A stretch of 64,000 nucleotides of DNA from CAYWQB01 sp964460785 (lineage in GTDB: Bacteria > Chlamydiota > Chlamydiia > Chlamydiales > CAYWQB01). Each line of letters opens with the position of its first letter. The stretch's first letter is position 1. Below are positions 23,063-31,760 of the stretch, one piece after another. Under the pieces are notes generated by a model. The model ran no database searches. It had not been told where the DNA came from and saw nothing but the letters and a program-made list of their open reading frames with translations. The stretch is from NCBI GenBank assembly GCA_964460785.1, contig CAYWQB010000005.1:124001-188000 (forward strand), read 5' to 3'. The translations under genes were made by a program, and so were the position numbers.

Positions 23063-24985
23063 TTACTTCTGCTCTTTGTCATCCTCGTTGATGACTTCAA
23101 CCTCAGCATCTTCAATATTTTCTTCATTTGATTCAGCTTGAGGTTGTGCCTGCTGCTGCTCTCCAGCCTGAGCTTGAGCTGCTTGCTGCATCGTCTCTCC
23201 GATTTTTTGCATCTCTTGGTTTAGAGCTGCTGTTGCTTGCTTGATCTGCTCTGCATCAGTTCCTTCAAGAGCTTTTTTGATTGCATCAACCTTGTCTTGA
23301 ATCTGCTTGGCAACATCCGCAGGGATCTTGTCTTTAAAATCAGTAAGAGATTTTTCTGCACGATAAGCCAGGCTATCCGCTTCATTGCGCGCATCAGCCT
23401 CTTCTTTTTTCTTCTTATCTGCATCGCGGTTCATTTCCGCATCCTTAACCATGCGATCAATCTCATCCTCACTCAAGCCAGAAGAGGCTTCAATACGGAT
23501 CTTTTGTTCTTTTCCAGACTGCTTGTCTTTCGCAGAAACATGCAAGATCGCGTTCGCATCCACATCGAAGCACACTTCAATCTGTGGTACGCCACGAGGA
23601 GAAGGAGGAATATCAGATAGGTCAAAGCGGCCAATTTCACGGTTTTCATTCGCAACTTGTCGCTCACCCTGTAGAACGCGGATTGTTACAGCAGGCTGGT
23701 TGTCTGCTGCAGTGGAGAAAATCTGCTTTTTCTGTACAGGAATGGTGGTGTTACGCTCAATCAGAGGAGTCATAATTCCTCCTAGCGTTTCAATCCCTAG
23801 TGTTAGAGGGATCACATCAAGAAGAAGGATATCTTTGACATCTCCAGTTAAGACACCACCTTGGATCGCAGCACCAATAGCGACTACTTCATCAGGGTTA
23901 ACCCCTTTATGCGGCTCTTTACCAAAGATCTCTTTGACGATCTCTTGGACAGCAGGCATACGAGACATTCCTCCAACAAGGATGACTTCACTGATCTCAG
24001 AGTTAGAGACACCTGCATCTTGCATCGCTTTTTGGCAAGGTCCACGCGTACGTTCAATCAGGCTGTGAACTAGAGACTCAAGCTTAGCACGTGTCAATGT
24101 AAGAGAAAGGTGCTTAGGACCAGAGGAGTCCATTGTGATGAAGGGCTGGTTGATCTCTGTGGATGTAGTTCCAGAAAGCTCAATTTTTGCTTTTTCTGCT
24201 GCATCACGGATACGCTGGAGAGCCATCTTATCATTGCGCAGATCAATGCTGTTTTCCTTTTTGAACTCTTCGATGATCCAGTCCATGATGGCTTTGTCAA
24301 AGTCATCTCCACCAAGGTGAGTATCTCCGTTAGTTGCAAGTACTTCAAAGACGCCATCACCAATTTCTAGGATAGAGATATCAAAGGTTCCTCCACCAAG
24401 GTCATAAACAGCAATCTTTGCATCATGCTTTTTATCTAGGCCATAAGCTAGAGCAGCAGCTGTTGGCTCAGGAATGATACGCTTAACATCAAGCCCCGCA
24501 ATCTTACCTGCATCCTTTGTAGATTGACGCTGTGAATCGTTGAAGTAAGCAGGAACAGTGACCACAGCCTCTGTGACCTCTTCACCAAGATAGGCTTCAG
24601 CAGTCTCTTTCATCTTTGTAAGGACAAGAGCTCCAATCTCTTCTGGTGTGTAGTCCTTGCCATTTGCCTCAAAAATCGCGTCGCCATTGCTGTTGGGCTT
24701 CACTTTGTAAGACACAGAAGATACCTCTTCTCCAACTTCATCAAACTTTCGTCCAATAAAGCGCTTTGTAGAGTATAGAGTGTTTTCTGGGTTGGTGACA
24801 GACTGACGTTTCGCAGGTACACCTACCAGGCGCTCTTCTCCTTTGAAGGCAGCAACGGATGGAGTGGTGCGACCACCTTCTGCAGAAGTGATCACCTTTG
24901 CAGAAGAGCCTTCCATGATGGCCACGCATGAGTTGGTGGTCCCAAGGTCAATCCCTATAATTTTCCCTTTCTTTTTAGCCGTCAT
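23063..24985 (-). CDS. dnaK: Chaperone DnaK (Hsp70)
   Basis: The main Hsp70 chaperone, 640 residues from the chosen start. The ATPase domain opens with IGIDLGTTNSCVA (near 10) and carries VYDLGGGTFDISILEIG near 195 and VILVGGMSRMPAVQE near 335. The substrate-binding domain and helical lid follow, and the tail is acidic and Gln-rich, ending EVINEDDKEQK. The start at 24985 has AAGGAG 6-7 nt upstream; a longer frame from 25012 lies within grpE and lacks a site. It overlaps grpE by 11 bp. The order hrcA–grpE–dnaK matches CT394-CT396. Regulation is through the promoter and CIRCE-like site before hrcA. Confidence 0.98.
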   Translation of the reverse strand: MTAKKKGKIIGIDLGTTNSCVAIMEGSSAKVITSAEGGRTTPSVAAFKGEERLVGVPAKRQSVTNPENTLYSTKRFIGRKFDEVGEEVSSVSYKVKPNSNGDAIFEANGKDYTPEEIGALVLTKMKETAEAYLGEEVTEAVVTVPAYFNDSQRQSTKDAGKIAGLDVKRIIPEPTAAALAYGLDKKHDAKIAVYDLGGGTFDISILEIGDGVFEVLATNGDTHLGGDDFDKAIMDWIIEEFKKENSIDLRNDKMALQRIRDAAEKAKIELSGTTSTEINQPFITMDSSGPKHLSLTLTRAKLESLVHSLIERTRGPCQKAMQDAGVSNSEISEVILVGGMSRMPAVQEIVKEIFGKEPHKGVNPDEVVAIGAAIQGGVLTGDVKDILLLDVIPLTLGIETLGGIMTPLIERNTTIPVQKKQIFSTAADNQPAVTIRVLQGERQVANENREIGRFDLSDIPPSPRGVPQIEVCFDVDANAILHVSAKDKQSGKEQKIRIEASSGLSEDEIDRMVKDAEMNRDADKKKKEEADARNEADSLAYRAEKSLTDFKDKIPADVAKQIQDKVDAIKKALEGTDAEQIKQATAALNQEMQKIGETMQQAAQAQAGEQQQAQPQAESNEENIEDAEVEVINEDDKEQK

Positions 24986-25592
24986 TTTCGACTCCTTTCT
25001 GTTGATTTTCATTTAACTCTTCATTGGGGGAACTTGTGGCTTTCTTAGCAACTTTTACACGAGCGGGGCGCACAATATAGTCTCCCATTTTGTAACCTTT
25101 TGCATACTCCTCAAGGATGGTACCCTCAGGTTTATCCGTCGTTTCATCTGCCTCGACTGCTTCATGGAGGTGAGGGTTAAACTCTTCTCCCATGGCGGAG
25201 TAGGAAGAAATATTATTGTTAGCAAAGACATCGTGAAACTGGTTCAAGATCATCTTAAAGCCAATCGCCCAGTTTTTAACCTCTTCAGACATGTTGTCAG
25301 CACAGTCTAGTGCTTTTTCCATCTGGTCTAGAGGGGCTAGGAAGTCTTCTGCAAAGCGTCCAATTGCATAGCGAGTCATCTCTTCACGCTCTTTATGGAG
25401 GCGCTTACGTGTGTTCTCAAGTTCTGCAAGTTGGCGTAAATTTGTATCTTTCAACTCTTGCTGTTGTGCACGGAGTTTCTCTAGCTCTTCTTTTAAGAGG
25501 TCATTCACAGACTCTGCAGAGATTTCCTCTACCTTCTTTTCTTCTGTTTCTTCGACCTTCTGATCCTTTTTGTCATCTTTGGCTTTAGCCAT
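24975..25592 (-). CDS. grpE: Nucleotide exchange factor GrpE
   Basis: GrpE is the dimeric ADP-release factor for DnaK. The 205-residue product has a charged N-terminal arm (KKDQKVEETEEKKVEE), a long coiled coil (about 35-85, including NLRQLAELENTRKRLHKERE), and a C-terminal beta domain with NPHLHEAVEADET and YKMGDYIVRPARVKVAK. The start at 25592 has AGGAG 7 nt before it; the longer frame from 25649 would overlap hrcA and adds a segment without family features. Second gene of the heat-shock operon, 10 bp after hrcA. Confidence 0.97.
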   Translation of the reverse strand: MAKAKDDKKDQKVEETEEKKVEEISAESVNDLLKEELEKLRAQQQELKDTNLRQLAELENTRKRLHKEREEMTRYAIGRFAEDFLAPLDQMEKALDCADNMSEEVKNWAIGFKMILNQFHDVFANNNISSYSAMGEEFNPHLHEAVEADETTDKPEGTILEEYAKGYKMGDYIVRPARVKVAKKATSSPNEELNENQQKGVENDG

Positions 25593-25602
25593 ACGTGAAC
25601 TC

Positions 25603-26739
25603 CTAACTTGATCCCGGTGTATGAGTGAGAAGCTTAGGTGCTGAAGCAAGATACATTTTATGTGCTTCAGGCATCCGGTAGCTTAACTTATGTGTGTAGA
25701 TATTGCGTGTGAGGAAGCTAGATAAAGCTTCCGAAAAGTCTTGTAAGGCTCCCATAATTTGTCGGTAGGGAAGGCGTGTGGGGCCAAGAAGAGCAATGGA
25801 GCCAACAATGTGTGCGTGAATGCGATAAGGGTGTGTCATGAGAGCACACTGGGTGCTGTGTGGTTGGTATGCCTTTAGATCATCTCCAATGAAACTTAAG
25901 GGCTCTCCTTCTTTGATTGTTTGGCGCAGGATCTCGCGCAACCCTGAGCGATCTTCAAAAAGGGAAAGGCCTTCTGCAAGGGCTTTGGGGTCTTGAAACT
26001 CAGGGAGTTTAAGTAGCTTAGAAAAGCCAGTGAGGTAGAGGTCATCTTCTCGGAAGTGTGAGTAGCGCAACATATAGCGCACCAGCGTCTCTTCATAAAA
26101 GCTGCGTGCAATCACCTCTTCTTCATCGGAGAGAAGTTCATCACAAGCACGACTAGAAAGTTGCGAGCGGAAGTAGGATTCAATACGTCGCAAAGAAAAA
26201 GAGCTGAGAGAAGCGTCGGTATAAAGGATCTCTGTTTGCACTAGCCCAAAGTCTGTGATCAGGGCGCAAAGATAGCGGTTGCCATCCAAGTGAACAAGTT
26301 TGATATCGCGCACAAAATCTTGATCAAACCGAGGGGCTGAAATGCACACGGCAAGACCAAGTTTGTCACTAAAGGTCTCTGCTGCTTGGCAGAGCGTACC
26401 ACTGATATCTTTTGTTTCTAGCTGGTGAAGAAACTGTAAGGTTTGATGAAGAGACTCTTGATGAATAGGTTGGTCGCGGTAATGATCGACATAGAGACGT
26501 AGTGCTTTAGCCGTGGGGATGCGTCCTCCAGATGAGTGTTGCTGTTGGAGGTAGCCCATTTCTTCTAAAACGGCAAAATAGTTGCGTAGCGTAGCTGAGC
26601 TTAGCTCAGGAAAAGACTCATCCTTAAGAGTATGCGAGCCTATAGGGGCGCCAATCTTAAGGTAAAGGTCTACAAGCCCCAGCAGGACCTTTTGCATCCG
26701 CTGGTTTTTTTTTGTCGGCTTGGAAGAAAGATGCTTCAC
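25603..26739 (-). CDS. hrcA: Heat-inducible transcription repressor HrcA
   Basis: HrcA is a winged-helix repressor that binds CIRCE operators and is inactivated on heat shock. Residues about 12-75 form the DNA-binding domain (GAPIGSHTL, LSSATLRNYFAVLEEMGYL, SSGGRIPT); the rest is the GAF-like dimerisation region ending with the LLGPTRLPYRQIMGAL segment typical of HrcA. The C-terminus carries an extra 30-odd residues, as in chlamydial HrcA. I chose a GTG start at 26739 because AAGGAGT lies 7 nt before it and the candidate promoter's -10 box directly abuts the upstream ATG at 26766, which would leave that ATG without a leader. First gene of the operon. Confidence 0.95.
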   Translation of the reverse strand: MKHLSSKPTKKNQRMQKVLLGLVDLYLKIGAPIGSHTLKDESFPELSSATLRNYFAVLEEMGYLQQQHSSGGRIPTAKALRLYVDHYRDQPIHQESLHQTLQFLHQLETKDISGTLCQAAETFSDKLGLAVCISAPRFDQDFVRDIKLVHLDGNRYLCALITDFGLVQTEILYTDASLSSFSLRRIESYFRSQLSSRACDELLSDEEEVIARSFYEETLVRYMLRYSHFREDDLYLTGFSKLLKLPEFQDPKALAEGLSLFEDRSGLREILRQTIKEGEPLSFIGDDLKAYQPHSTQCALMTHPYRIHAHIVGSIALLGPTRLPYRQIMGALQDFSEALSSFLTRNIYTHKLSYRMPEAHKMYLASAPKLLTHTPGSS

Positions 26740-26768
26740 TGCAAGACTCCTTTTCTTACCAGGCATCT

Positions 26769-26797
26769 ATTTTATCCATCGCTTTGTTGAGAGTCAA
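26769..26797 (-). promoter_or_regulatory. Promoter of the hrcA–grpE–dnaK operon
   Basis: On the minus strand TTGACT (26797-26792) and TAAAAT (26774-26769) are separated by exactly 17 nt, close to the sigma-66 consensus. Transcription would begin near 26762, giving a leader of about 23 nt with an AAGGAG site before the GTG start of hrcA. Confidence 0.75.
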
Positions 26798-26803
26798 GTG
26801 TTT

Positions 26804-26830
26804 TTAGCAGTCTTCGTTATTGATTGCTGA
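26804..26830. promoter_or_regulatory. CIRCE-like HrcA operator (diverged)
   Basis: TTAGCAGTC and GATTGCTGA flank exactly 9 nt. Against the CIRCE consensus TTAGCACTC-N9-GAGTGCTAA this is 15 of 18 matches (8 of 9 left, 7 of 9 right). It sits just upstream of the -35 box of the hrcA promoter. The correct spacing and position argue that it is the autoregulatory operator despite three substitutions. Confidence 0.65.
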
Positions 26831-27002
26831 ATTTTGATTGTAGCTCTCTGAAATCAAGGAAACTACAACACATTGTCTTGTTGTGGCTCCTGCCTAAATA
26901 GGTGCCTTCTGCAAAAAATGACCGCCTATTGTACCTTGATGAGAGCGGGTGTTTTTAAAATAAATATTTACATTTTATAAAAAAGAGGGCATGTAAAGGC
27001 TC

Positions 27003-27016
27003 CCGGGGATCCCCGG
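27003..27016. promoter_or_regulatory. GC-rich 14-bp palindrome next to a TATAAT box
   Basis: CCGGGGATCCCCGG is a perfect palindrome in otherwise AT-rich DNA, ending 5 bp before a perfect TATAAT (27022-27027) that could serve the deaminase gene. No -35 hexamer is visible at the right distance, so the palindrome may be an activator or repressor site. Confidence 0.4.
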
Positions 27017-27049
27017 ATTTTTATAATAATAGGAGGTAACATAGAGCTT

Positions 27050-28552
27050 ATGGTGAGTCGGTGCTTATATAGCTTCTTCTTCATCATTGGTGTTGCCCTT
27101 GTTGCCGCTCTTTTTCATAATCCAGATCATGTAGCCAGACGTAAATCTCTCATAGAAGGTGAAAAGCAATTGCGCTTCAGCTCAAATATACAGTTGAGCG
27201 AAGAGGAGCAAAGGGTAGACCAATATTTGAAACAACTGCAAAAGCAGGTCAAGGTAGAAAGCCCCACTGTTTTAGCAGATCCTCGAGCTATTCTTTCTAA
27301 AGATGCTCGCATCTATAAAACCCCTTTAATGCGCCTGATTGCGCGCATGCCCAAAGGGGGGGTTTTGCATATTCATTCATCTGCAATGGGAGATTTGCAC
27401 TGGCTTTTAGAAAAAGCAATCGAAGAGCCACATTGCTATATTTACCTAGGGAAAGGTGATGGGAAGCTTGTGACAGGGGCGATGCGCTTTTTTCAAGAGC
27501 CTCCCTCTTTAGATTGGAAGCCCTTGCGTATGATCTTAGAAAGATCAGCGACTAAACAGGAAGCTATCCAGCACCTGCAGTATCTTGTTACCCTAAACCC
27601 AAAGCATGCTGGGTCTGCTCATACCGTGTGGGGGCATTTTGAGGATTGCTTTAAGCGTATTAAAGGTCTTGTGCAATACCAGCCTTTGCGGAAGGAGTAC
27701 CTCAAGCATGTACTGACAGACTATGTGAAGCAAAATGTGCAATATTTAGAGGTTCGATCGAGTCTCTCTCCTCTTTATGACTTAGAGGGAAACCCACTGA
27801 CAGATGCAGAACACTTGCAGCTTCTGGCAGATGTGGTCAAAGAAATGCAAGCCATTGATCCAGCATTTTCTATGAAGGTCATCCAAGCTGGCTCCAGGCA
27901 CGCCACCTTAGAGCAGATGGAGGGAAAACTTGAACGCTATGCTCAGCTAAGTCAGCAATTCCCTCGGCTGTTGGTGGGGTTTGATATTGTAAACCAAGAA
28001 GATGTGTTGAAGGGGCAGTTGGACTACTTGCCAGCCCTTCTCTCCTTTAAGGAGCGCTATGCAGAAATCAATCCTTCATTCTTCTTTCATGCAGGGGAGT
28101 CCACAGAAAGAGAGAATGAAAATATTGTAGACTCGATTCTTCTTGGGACACGCCGGATTGGCCATGGGTTGCGATTGGCTTATCACCCTCACTTGATGGG
28201 CATGGTCAAAAACCATCATGTTTGTGTAGAGGTTTGTCCGATCAGTAATCAAGTCCTGGGGTTTGTCGGAGACTTGCGGCATCACCCTGCTCAGGTGTTA
28301 ATGAACTTTGGTATTCCCATTGTTCTTTCCCCTGATGATCCAGGCATCATGCGATATTCTTTTAATGGAGATTTTTTCGCAGCCTGTGTGCACTGGCAGC
28401 TTGATTTGAAAGATCTAAAGCAAATCTCGATGAACTCTATTATTTACAGTGCCATGAACCAACAGGAAAAGAGCCAAGCTCTTAGCCACTGGGAAAGGCG
28501 CTGGAAAAAGTTTATTCATTGGGCCTCTGAACAGCAGCGGCTCTCCGTCTAA
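27050..28552 (+). CDS. Secreted adenosine deaminase-like enzyme (ADGF/ADA2 type)
   Basis: A 500-residue metallo-hydrolase with an N-terminal hydrophobic signal (residues 5-22) and a helical pre-domain before the barrel, the plan of the eukaryote-like ADGF/CECR1 (ADA2) branch rather than of short cytosolic adenosine deaminases. Active-site motifs are intact: KGGVLHIHSSAMGD with His107 and His109, FFFHAGES with His347 and Glu350, RIGHGLRL with His372, VEVCPISNQVLG, and LSPDDPG with Asp429-Asp430. It should deaminate adenosine or deoxyadenosine outside the cytoplasm, in the periplasm or, if exported, in the inclusion or host. Translation start is uncertain: AGGAGG lies 13 nt before the ATG, farther than usual. 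A strong terminator follows. Confidence 0.85.
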   Translation: MVSRCLYSFFFIIGVALVAALFHNPDHVARRKSLIEGEKQLRFSSNIQLSEEEQRVDQYLKQLQKQVKVESPTVLADPRAILSKDARIYKTPLMRLIARMPKGGVLHIHSSAMGDLHWLLEKAIEEPHCYIYLGKGDGKLVTGAMRFFQEPPSLDWKPLRMILERSATKQEAIQHLQYLVTLNPKHAGSAHTVWGHFEDCFKRIKGLVQYQPLRKEYLKHVLTDYVKQNVQYLEVRSSLSPLYDLEGNPLTDAEHLQLLADVVKEMQAIDPAFSMKVIQAGSRHATLEQMEGKLERYAQLSQQFPRLLVGFDIVNQEDVLKGQLDYLPALLSFKERYAEINPSFFFHAGESTERENENIVDSILLGTRRIGHGLRLAYHPHLMGMVKNHHVCVEVCPISNQVLGFVGDLRHHPAQVLMNFGIPIVLSPDDPGIMRYSFNGDFFAACVHWQLDLKDLKQISMNSIIYSAMNQQEKSQALSHWERRWKKFIHWASEQQRLSV

Positions 28553-28564
28553 AATCCTTCGTTT

Positions 28565-28593
28565 ATGCTCCCTGTGTCAGGGAGCATTTTTAT
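28565..28593 (+). terminator. Rho-independent terminator after the deaminase gene
   Basis: A perfect 10-bp stem (28565-28574 with 28578-28587) with a 3-nt loop runs directly into TTTTTATT. It touches the stop codon of the convergent dehydrogenase gene. Confidence 0.9.
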
Positions 28594-31500
28594 TCCTTAA
28601 AATCAAAGGGTTGTAACTCTTCAAAGATCGCTTTATCTTTCCATAAAACAGGAAGGACATCGATAAGAGAGGGAGACCAGTGGATCCCTTTTGTGTAAAT
28701 GAGAGAGGAAGCTACCTTTGAGGCAATAATCGCTTTTTTATGAATATCTGGGATTTGCTCTAAAAGCCGCTCAGGAAACTGATCCCTGAGTAACTTAGGG
28801 CAGTAGTTTAGATAGCAGCGGATCATGGGGTCCTCAGGATCTTTACTTAGCTTTACAGTATCTAGGTAATGAAGAAGTTGATCCGTATAATAGTTGATGC
28901 GATCGGAGATCTGGTTGGAGATCTCAGATAAGTAGGGGCCTCCCTTCTTGCAACCTTGCAGCAGAGTCTTCGCTTCCGCATAGGCAAGCTTACGCAATGT
29001 TTCCAGAATTTGGTCAACGAGGGTAGACTTGTACTGTAAGAATTCTTCATCTGTTAGCGTTAAGCCAGCTAAGACTTCAAAAGAAGAGCAGATCACACCT
29101 GCTTTATTTGCAGAGCTGTCTTTAATGATAAGGACTCCCATCTTTTCTAGTGATAGGCGAGCCCAGGGAGTGAGGTAGAGGTTGGCTCCTTCAATAATCG
29201 CCTTGGCAGAGGGAGCTCCATGATCTGTAAGAAAGTCCCGAAAGTTGGTATTGTTTAGGGTTTTAGGACGCCCTCCGGCGGGGACAAAAATATCCGCCTT
29301 CACTTTATGGACAGTATTGCGGTAAAGGTTGTTCATCTCATTGCCGGAAACCCAGGTTTGGACCGCTTTTTTCCCTTTTTTTCTCCAAACGAGAGTTTGT
29401 TGGGCATAAGCTGTTTCTCCCTTCTTGGTCTTGCAGTCGAGAAGAAATCCGCTTTCTGAGAGCTTTTCTGGGTTGTAGTAGCGAATAGAAAGACCAGAGT
29501 GGAAGAGACGCTTCATTTCCTCAAGGTCAAGACCATTGGGGTCGTAGATAGTTCCTGAAACATCTGTGAGGGCAACAAGCTTGGCTGTATGTCGGTAGTA
29601 TTTATAGAGGTTATAGATTTGATTGCCTGCTACATCTCCATCTGGCCCCCCTGTCATTTTGATCGTAAAGGGGTCTTTCAGAGGATTAATTTTTAAATGT
29701 TTTAAGACCTCATGCATGTAAACATTCACACCTAGTGAGGTCACCCCATACTCTTTATGGTTGATGCCAACATCAGGCTTTGCTGAGATGAATGAGCCAC
29801 CAGGCTTATAGTTGTATCTCTTGCTTTGTGCTGCAATCCATTCAATCATTGGGTTGTGCATATTTTCATCTGGGCCGAGGTAGATATACTCAGGACGCTT
29901 CCAGTAGTTGACAATATGCTTGGCAATGAGCTTGCCATTAGGGGCGCAGTTTGTGATGGTAAGTAGAGCATCAATGAAAGTACGCTGTGTATGGTAGAGG
30001 TACTCTAACTTTTGCTCTTTACGGAATTTATCCAGTGTTTTTTGGATGCTATCCTCAGAAACCTGTGAGCGTCTTAATTCCTGCTCTAAAATTTCCATTT
30101 CTGTGTTGAGGCGCCGGTAAGGCTTGAGAAGGATAACACCCTTAGCTCCCCCTTCTGGGATATCTTTATTCTTCTTATGCTGTGTGTAGGCAAGGTTATA
30201 ACATTCTAAGAATGTGGCTTTGCTCTCCACTTCCATTTGTTGGCTGCTTCTTGGGAAAACCGTGCGCAGCCCACCTCTCGATAGGTCTTTAAAGCGGATG
30301 TGGAAGCCAAAGTAATGCATGCCCTTGATGAAAAATATTGCATAAGGGAGCTCAGGGAAGATGGATTGGCGATCAAAAGGAACTTGATCTAAGTATTTAG
30401 GGTCTACACGGAAAGAAATAGCAGTTTTATTGTTGCGGTAGAAGTTTGTTTTTAGTGTGTGATCAATGAAGTTCAATCCCTGCATAAGGACATTGCGGTG
30501 AAACTGATCGATGTCTTCATGGCCTGTATCAAGGCTTTTGATTTCTTTGATAAAAGAGCGACGCGATTGGTTGTACTTCTTGCGATTATGAAGGTCGGGG
30601 TGGAAGCGCTCTTCAAATAGGTGACAAAGCTGCACACTTAGCGTAGGGTGGCGACAAAAGGCTTCTTCAATTTTCTCATGTGTGTATTGGTGGCTATCCA
30701 AATGAACAAGCACTTGATCTACAAAGTTTACTGCGCACTTAAGAAAAATACCTAAGCTTCCACGTATTAAGCCCGTATCGATAAAGGTTTTACCGATAAG
30801 ACCAAGGTCTGGAAAAAATTTTAAAAGGACAAGCTCACGGAGAAAGTCATTGGTATCACAAGCTTCCCAGGCCGCACGGCCATCAATCCCATGAAGCCCT
30901 AAGCTCATCACAAGAATATTATGTTTATCATGCGGGTTGATGTAAGAGGCATTCACCCGCTTCATGACGAGGCCATGTCGGTGGATCATCTTGGCTAACC
31001 GCGAGAGAAACCCATGTTTAGGGGCATTGCGCCATGCTAATGCAATCCGCATAGAAGGAGCATCTCGCTCTTCCCACTTGCGGTCATACCAAGCTTCATA
31101 TTGGCAGTGGTCGCGGGTTTTGGCGCGGAAGTACATCTCAAGAGCAACAGCCATACGCCGAATCGATAAAGCCTTTAAAAAGTGAGGGCTAATTTCCCCC
31201 ATAATAGACTCTAACTCTTTGTGCGTGAAGTCTAAGCCTTTTTTTTCGCAAGCCGCATGCAGCTTGTGGAGCATCTGCTTGGGGTGATCAACTCGCTCAG
31301 AAGACGCATCTGTGAAGTGGAGGATCGCAATGCGAAGAGGTGTATTGCCTTCAGCATGAGGCAAGGGCTTGTGAGAGACAAAGGTCTGATAGGTCTTAAT
31401 CCCATAGTAGTGGAAGCGGCTTAGTACCTCAATGTCAGCCTCAGAACTATCTGGACACAGGACAATGGCAGAGTCCTTTAAATTGATCTGAGAGAAATGC

Positions 31501-31688
31501 TCCTGTAGGTGAAACCCCATTAAGCTATGGACAATCAAGGTGATGTGCTCAGCCTTGACATTCTCAAAAAAATTCGGACTCATGCTTTCGCAAAGCCAGT
31601 TATAAAAAGAGGAGAACTGGCTTTTTTGGTCCTCAATAGCGGTTTCTAAAAGCTTATGTTGAGCTAGAGCTTTTGTTTTTTTTGTCAT
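28590..31688 (-). CDS. Large NAD-dependent glutamate dehydrogenase
   Basis: A 1032-residue oxidoreductase converting glutamate to 2-oxoglutarate and ammonium with NAD+. Its size lies near the 115-kDa class (yeast Gdh2 type), between hexameric 50-kDa enzymes and the 180-kDa bacterial class. The N-terminal 400 residues are regulatory and helical. The catalytic part begins near 460 with GFHIRFKDLSRGGLRTVFPR, then KDIPEGGAKGVILLKPYRR with the substrate-binding lysine region near 520, GPDENMHN, and the dinucleotide fold with KMTGGPDGDVAGNQIYNL near 680 (split here for length at GGPDGDVAGN). FVPAGGRPKTLNN and GANLYLTPWARL follow. No ribosome binding site is obvious. It fits an amino-acid-burning metabolism with the ald gene of this window. 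Confidence 0.88.
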   Translation of the reverse strand: MTKKTKALAQHKLLETAIEDQKSQFSSFYNWLCESMSPNFFENVKAEHITLIVHSLMGFHLQEHFSQINLKDSAIVLCPDSSEADIEVLSRFHYYGIKTYQTFVSHKPLPHAEGNTPLRIAILHFTDASSERVDHPKQMLHKLHAACEKKGLDFTHKELESIMGEISPHFLKALSIRRMAVALEMYFRAKTRDHCQYEAWYDRKWEERDAPSMRIALAWRNAPKHGFLSRLAKMIHRHGLVMKRVNASYINPHDKHNILVMSLGLHGIDGRAAWEACDTNDFLRELVLLKFFPDLGLIGKTFIDTGLIRGSLGIFLKCAVNFVDQVLVHLDSHQYTHEKIEEAFCRHPTLSVQLCHLFEERFHPDLHNRKKYNQSRRSFIKEIKSLDTGHEDIDQFHRNVLMQGLNFIDHTLKTNFYRNNKTAISFRVDPKYLDQVPFDRQSIFPELPYAIFFIKGMHYFGFHIRFKDLSRGGLRTVFPRSSQQMEVESKATFLECYNLAYTQHKKNKDIPEGGAKGVILLKPYRRLNTEMEILEQELRRSQVSEDSIQKTLDKFRKEQKLEYLYHTQRTFIDALLTITNCAPNGKLIAKHIVNYWKRPEYIYLGPDENMHNPMIEWIAAQSKRYNYKPGGSFISAKPDVGINHKEYGVTSLGVNVYMHEVLKHLKINPLKDPFTIKMTGGPDGDVAGNQIYNLYKYYRHTAKLVALTDVSGTIYDPNGLDLEEMKRLFHSGLSIRYYNPEKLSESGFLLDCKTKKGETAYAQQTLVWRKKGKKAVQTWVSGNEMNNLYRNTVHKVKADIFVPAGGRPKTLNNTNFRDFLTDHGAPSAKAIIEGANLYLTPWARLSLEKMGVLIIKDSSANKAGVICSSFEVLAGLTLTDEEFLQYKSTLVDQILETLRKLAYAEAKTLLQGCKKGGPYLSEISNQISDRINYYTDQLLHYLDTVKLSKDPEDPMIRCYLNYCPKLLRDQFPERLLEQIPDIHKKAIIASKVASSLIYTKGIHWSPSLIDVLPVLWKDKAIFEELQPFDFKE

Positions 31689-31760
31689 AGTAACAGGTGC
31701 ATATCTTCTTCAAGGCCGAATGGCACCATAATAAACAACCAGATGGATGAAAAGAGTTTT

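Noticed and set aside
23385..24068. 227-residue frame opposite dnaK
   Set aside because: It lies wholly antisense to the conserved dnaK coding region, has no ribosome binding site and its composition mirrors the dnaK codon pattern; it is a shadow frame.
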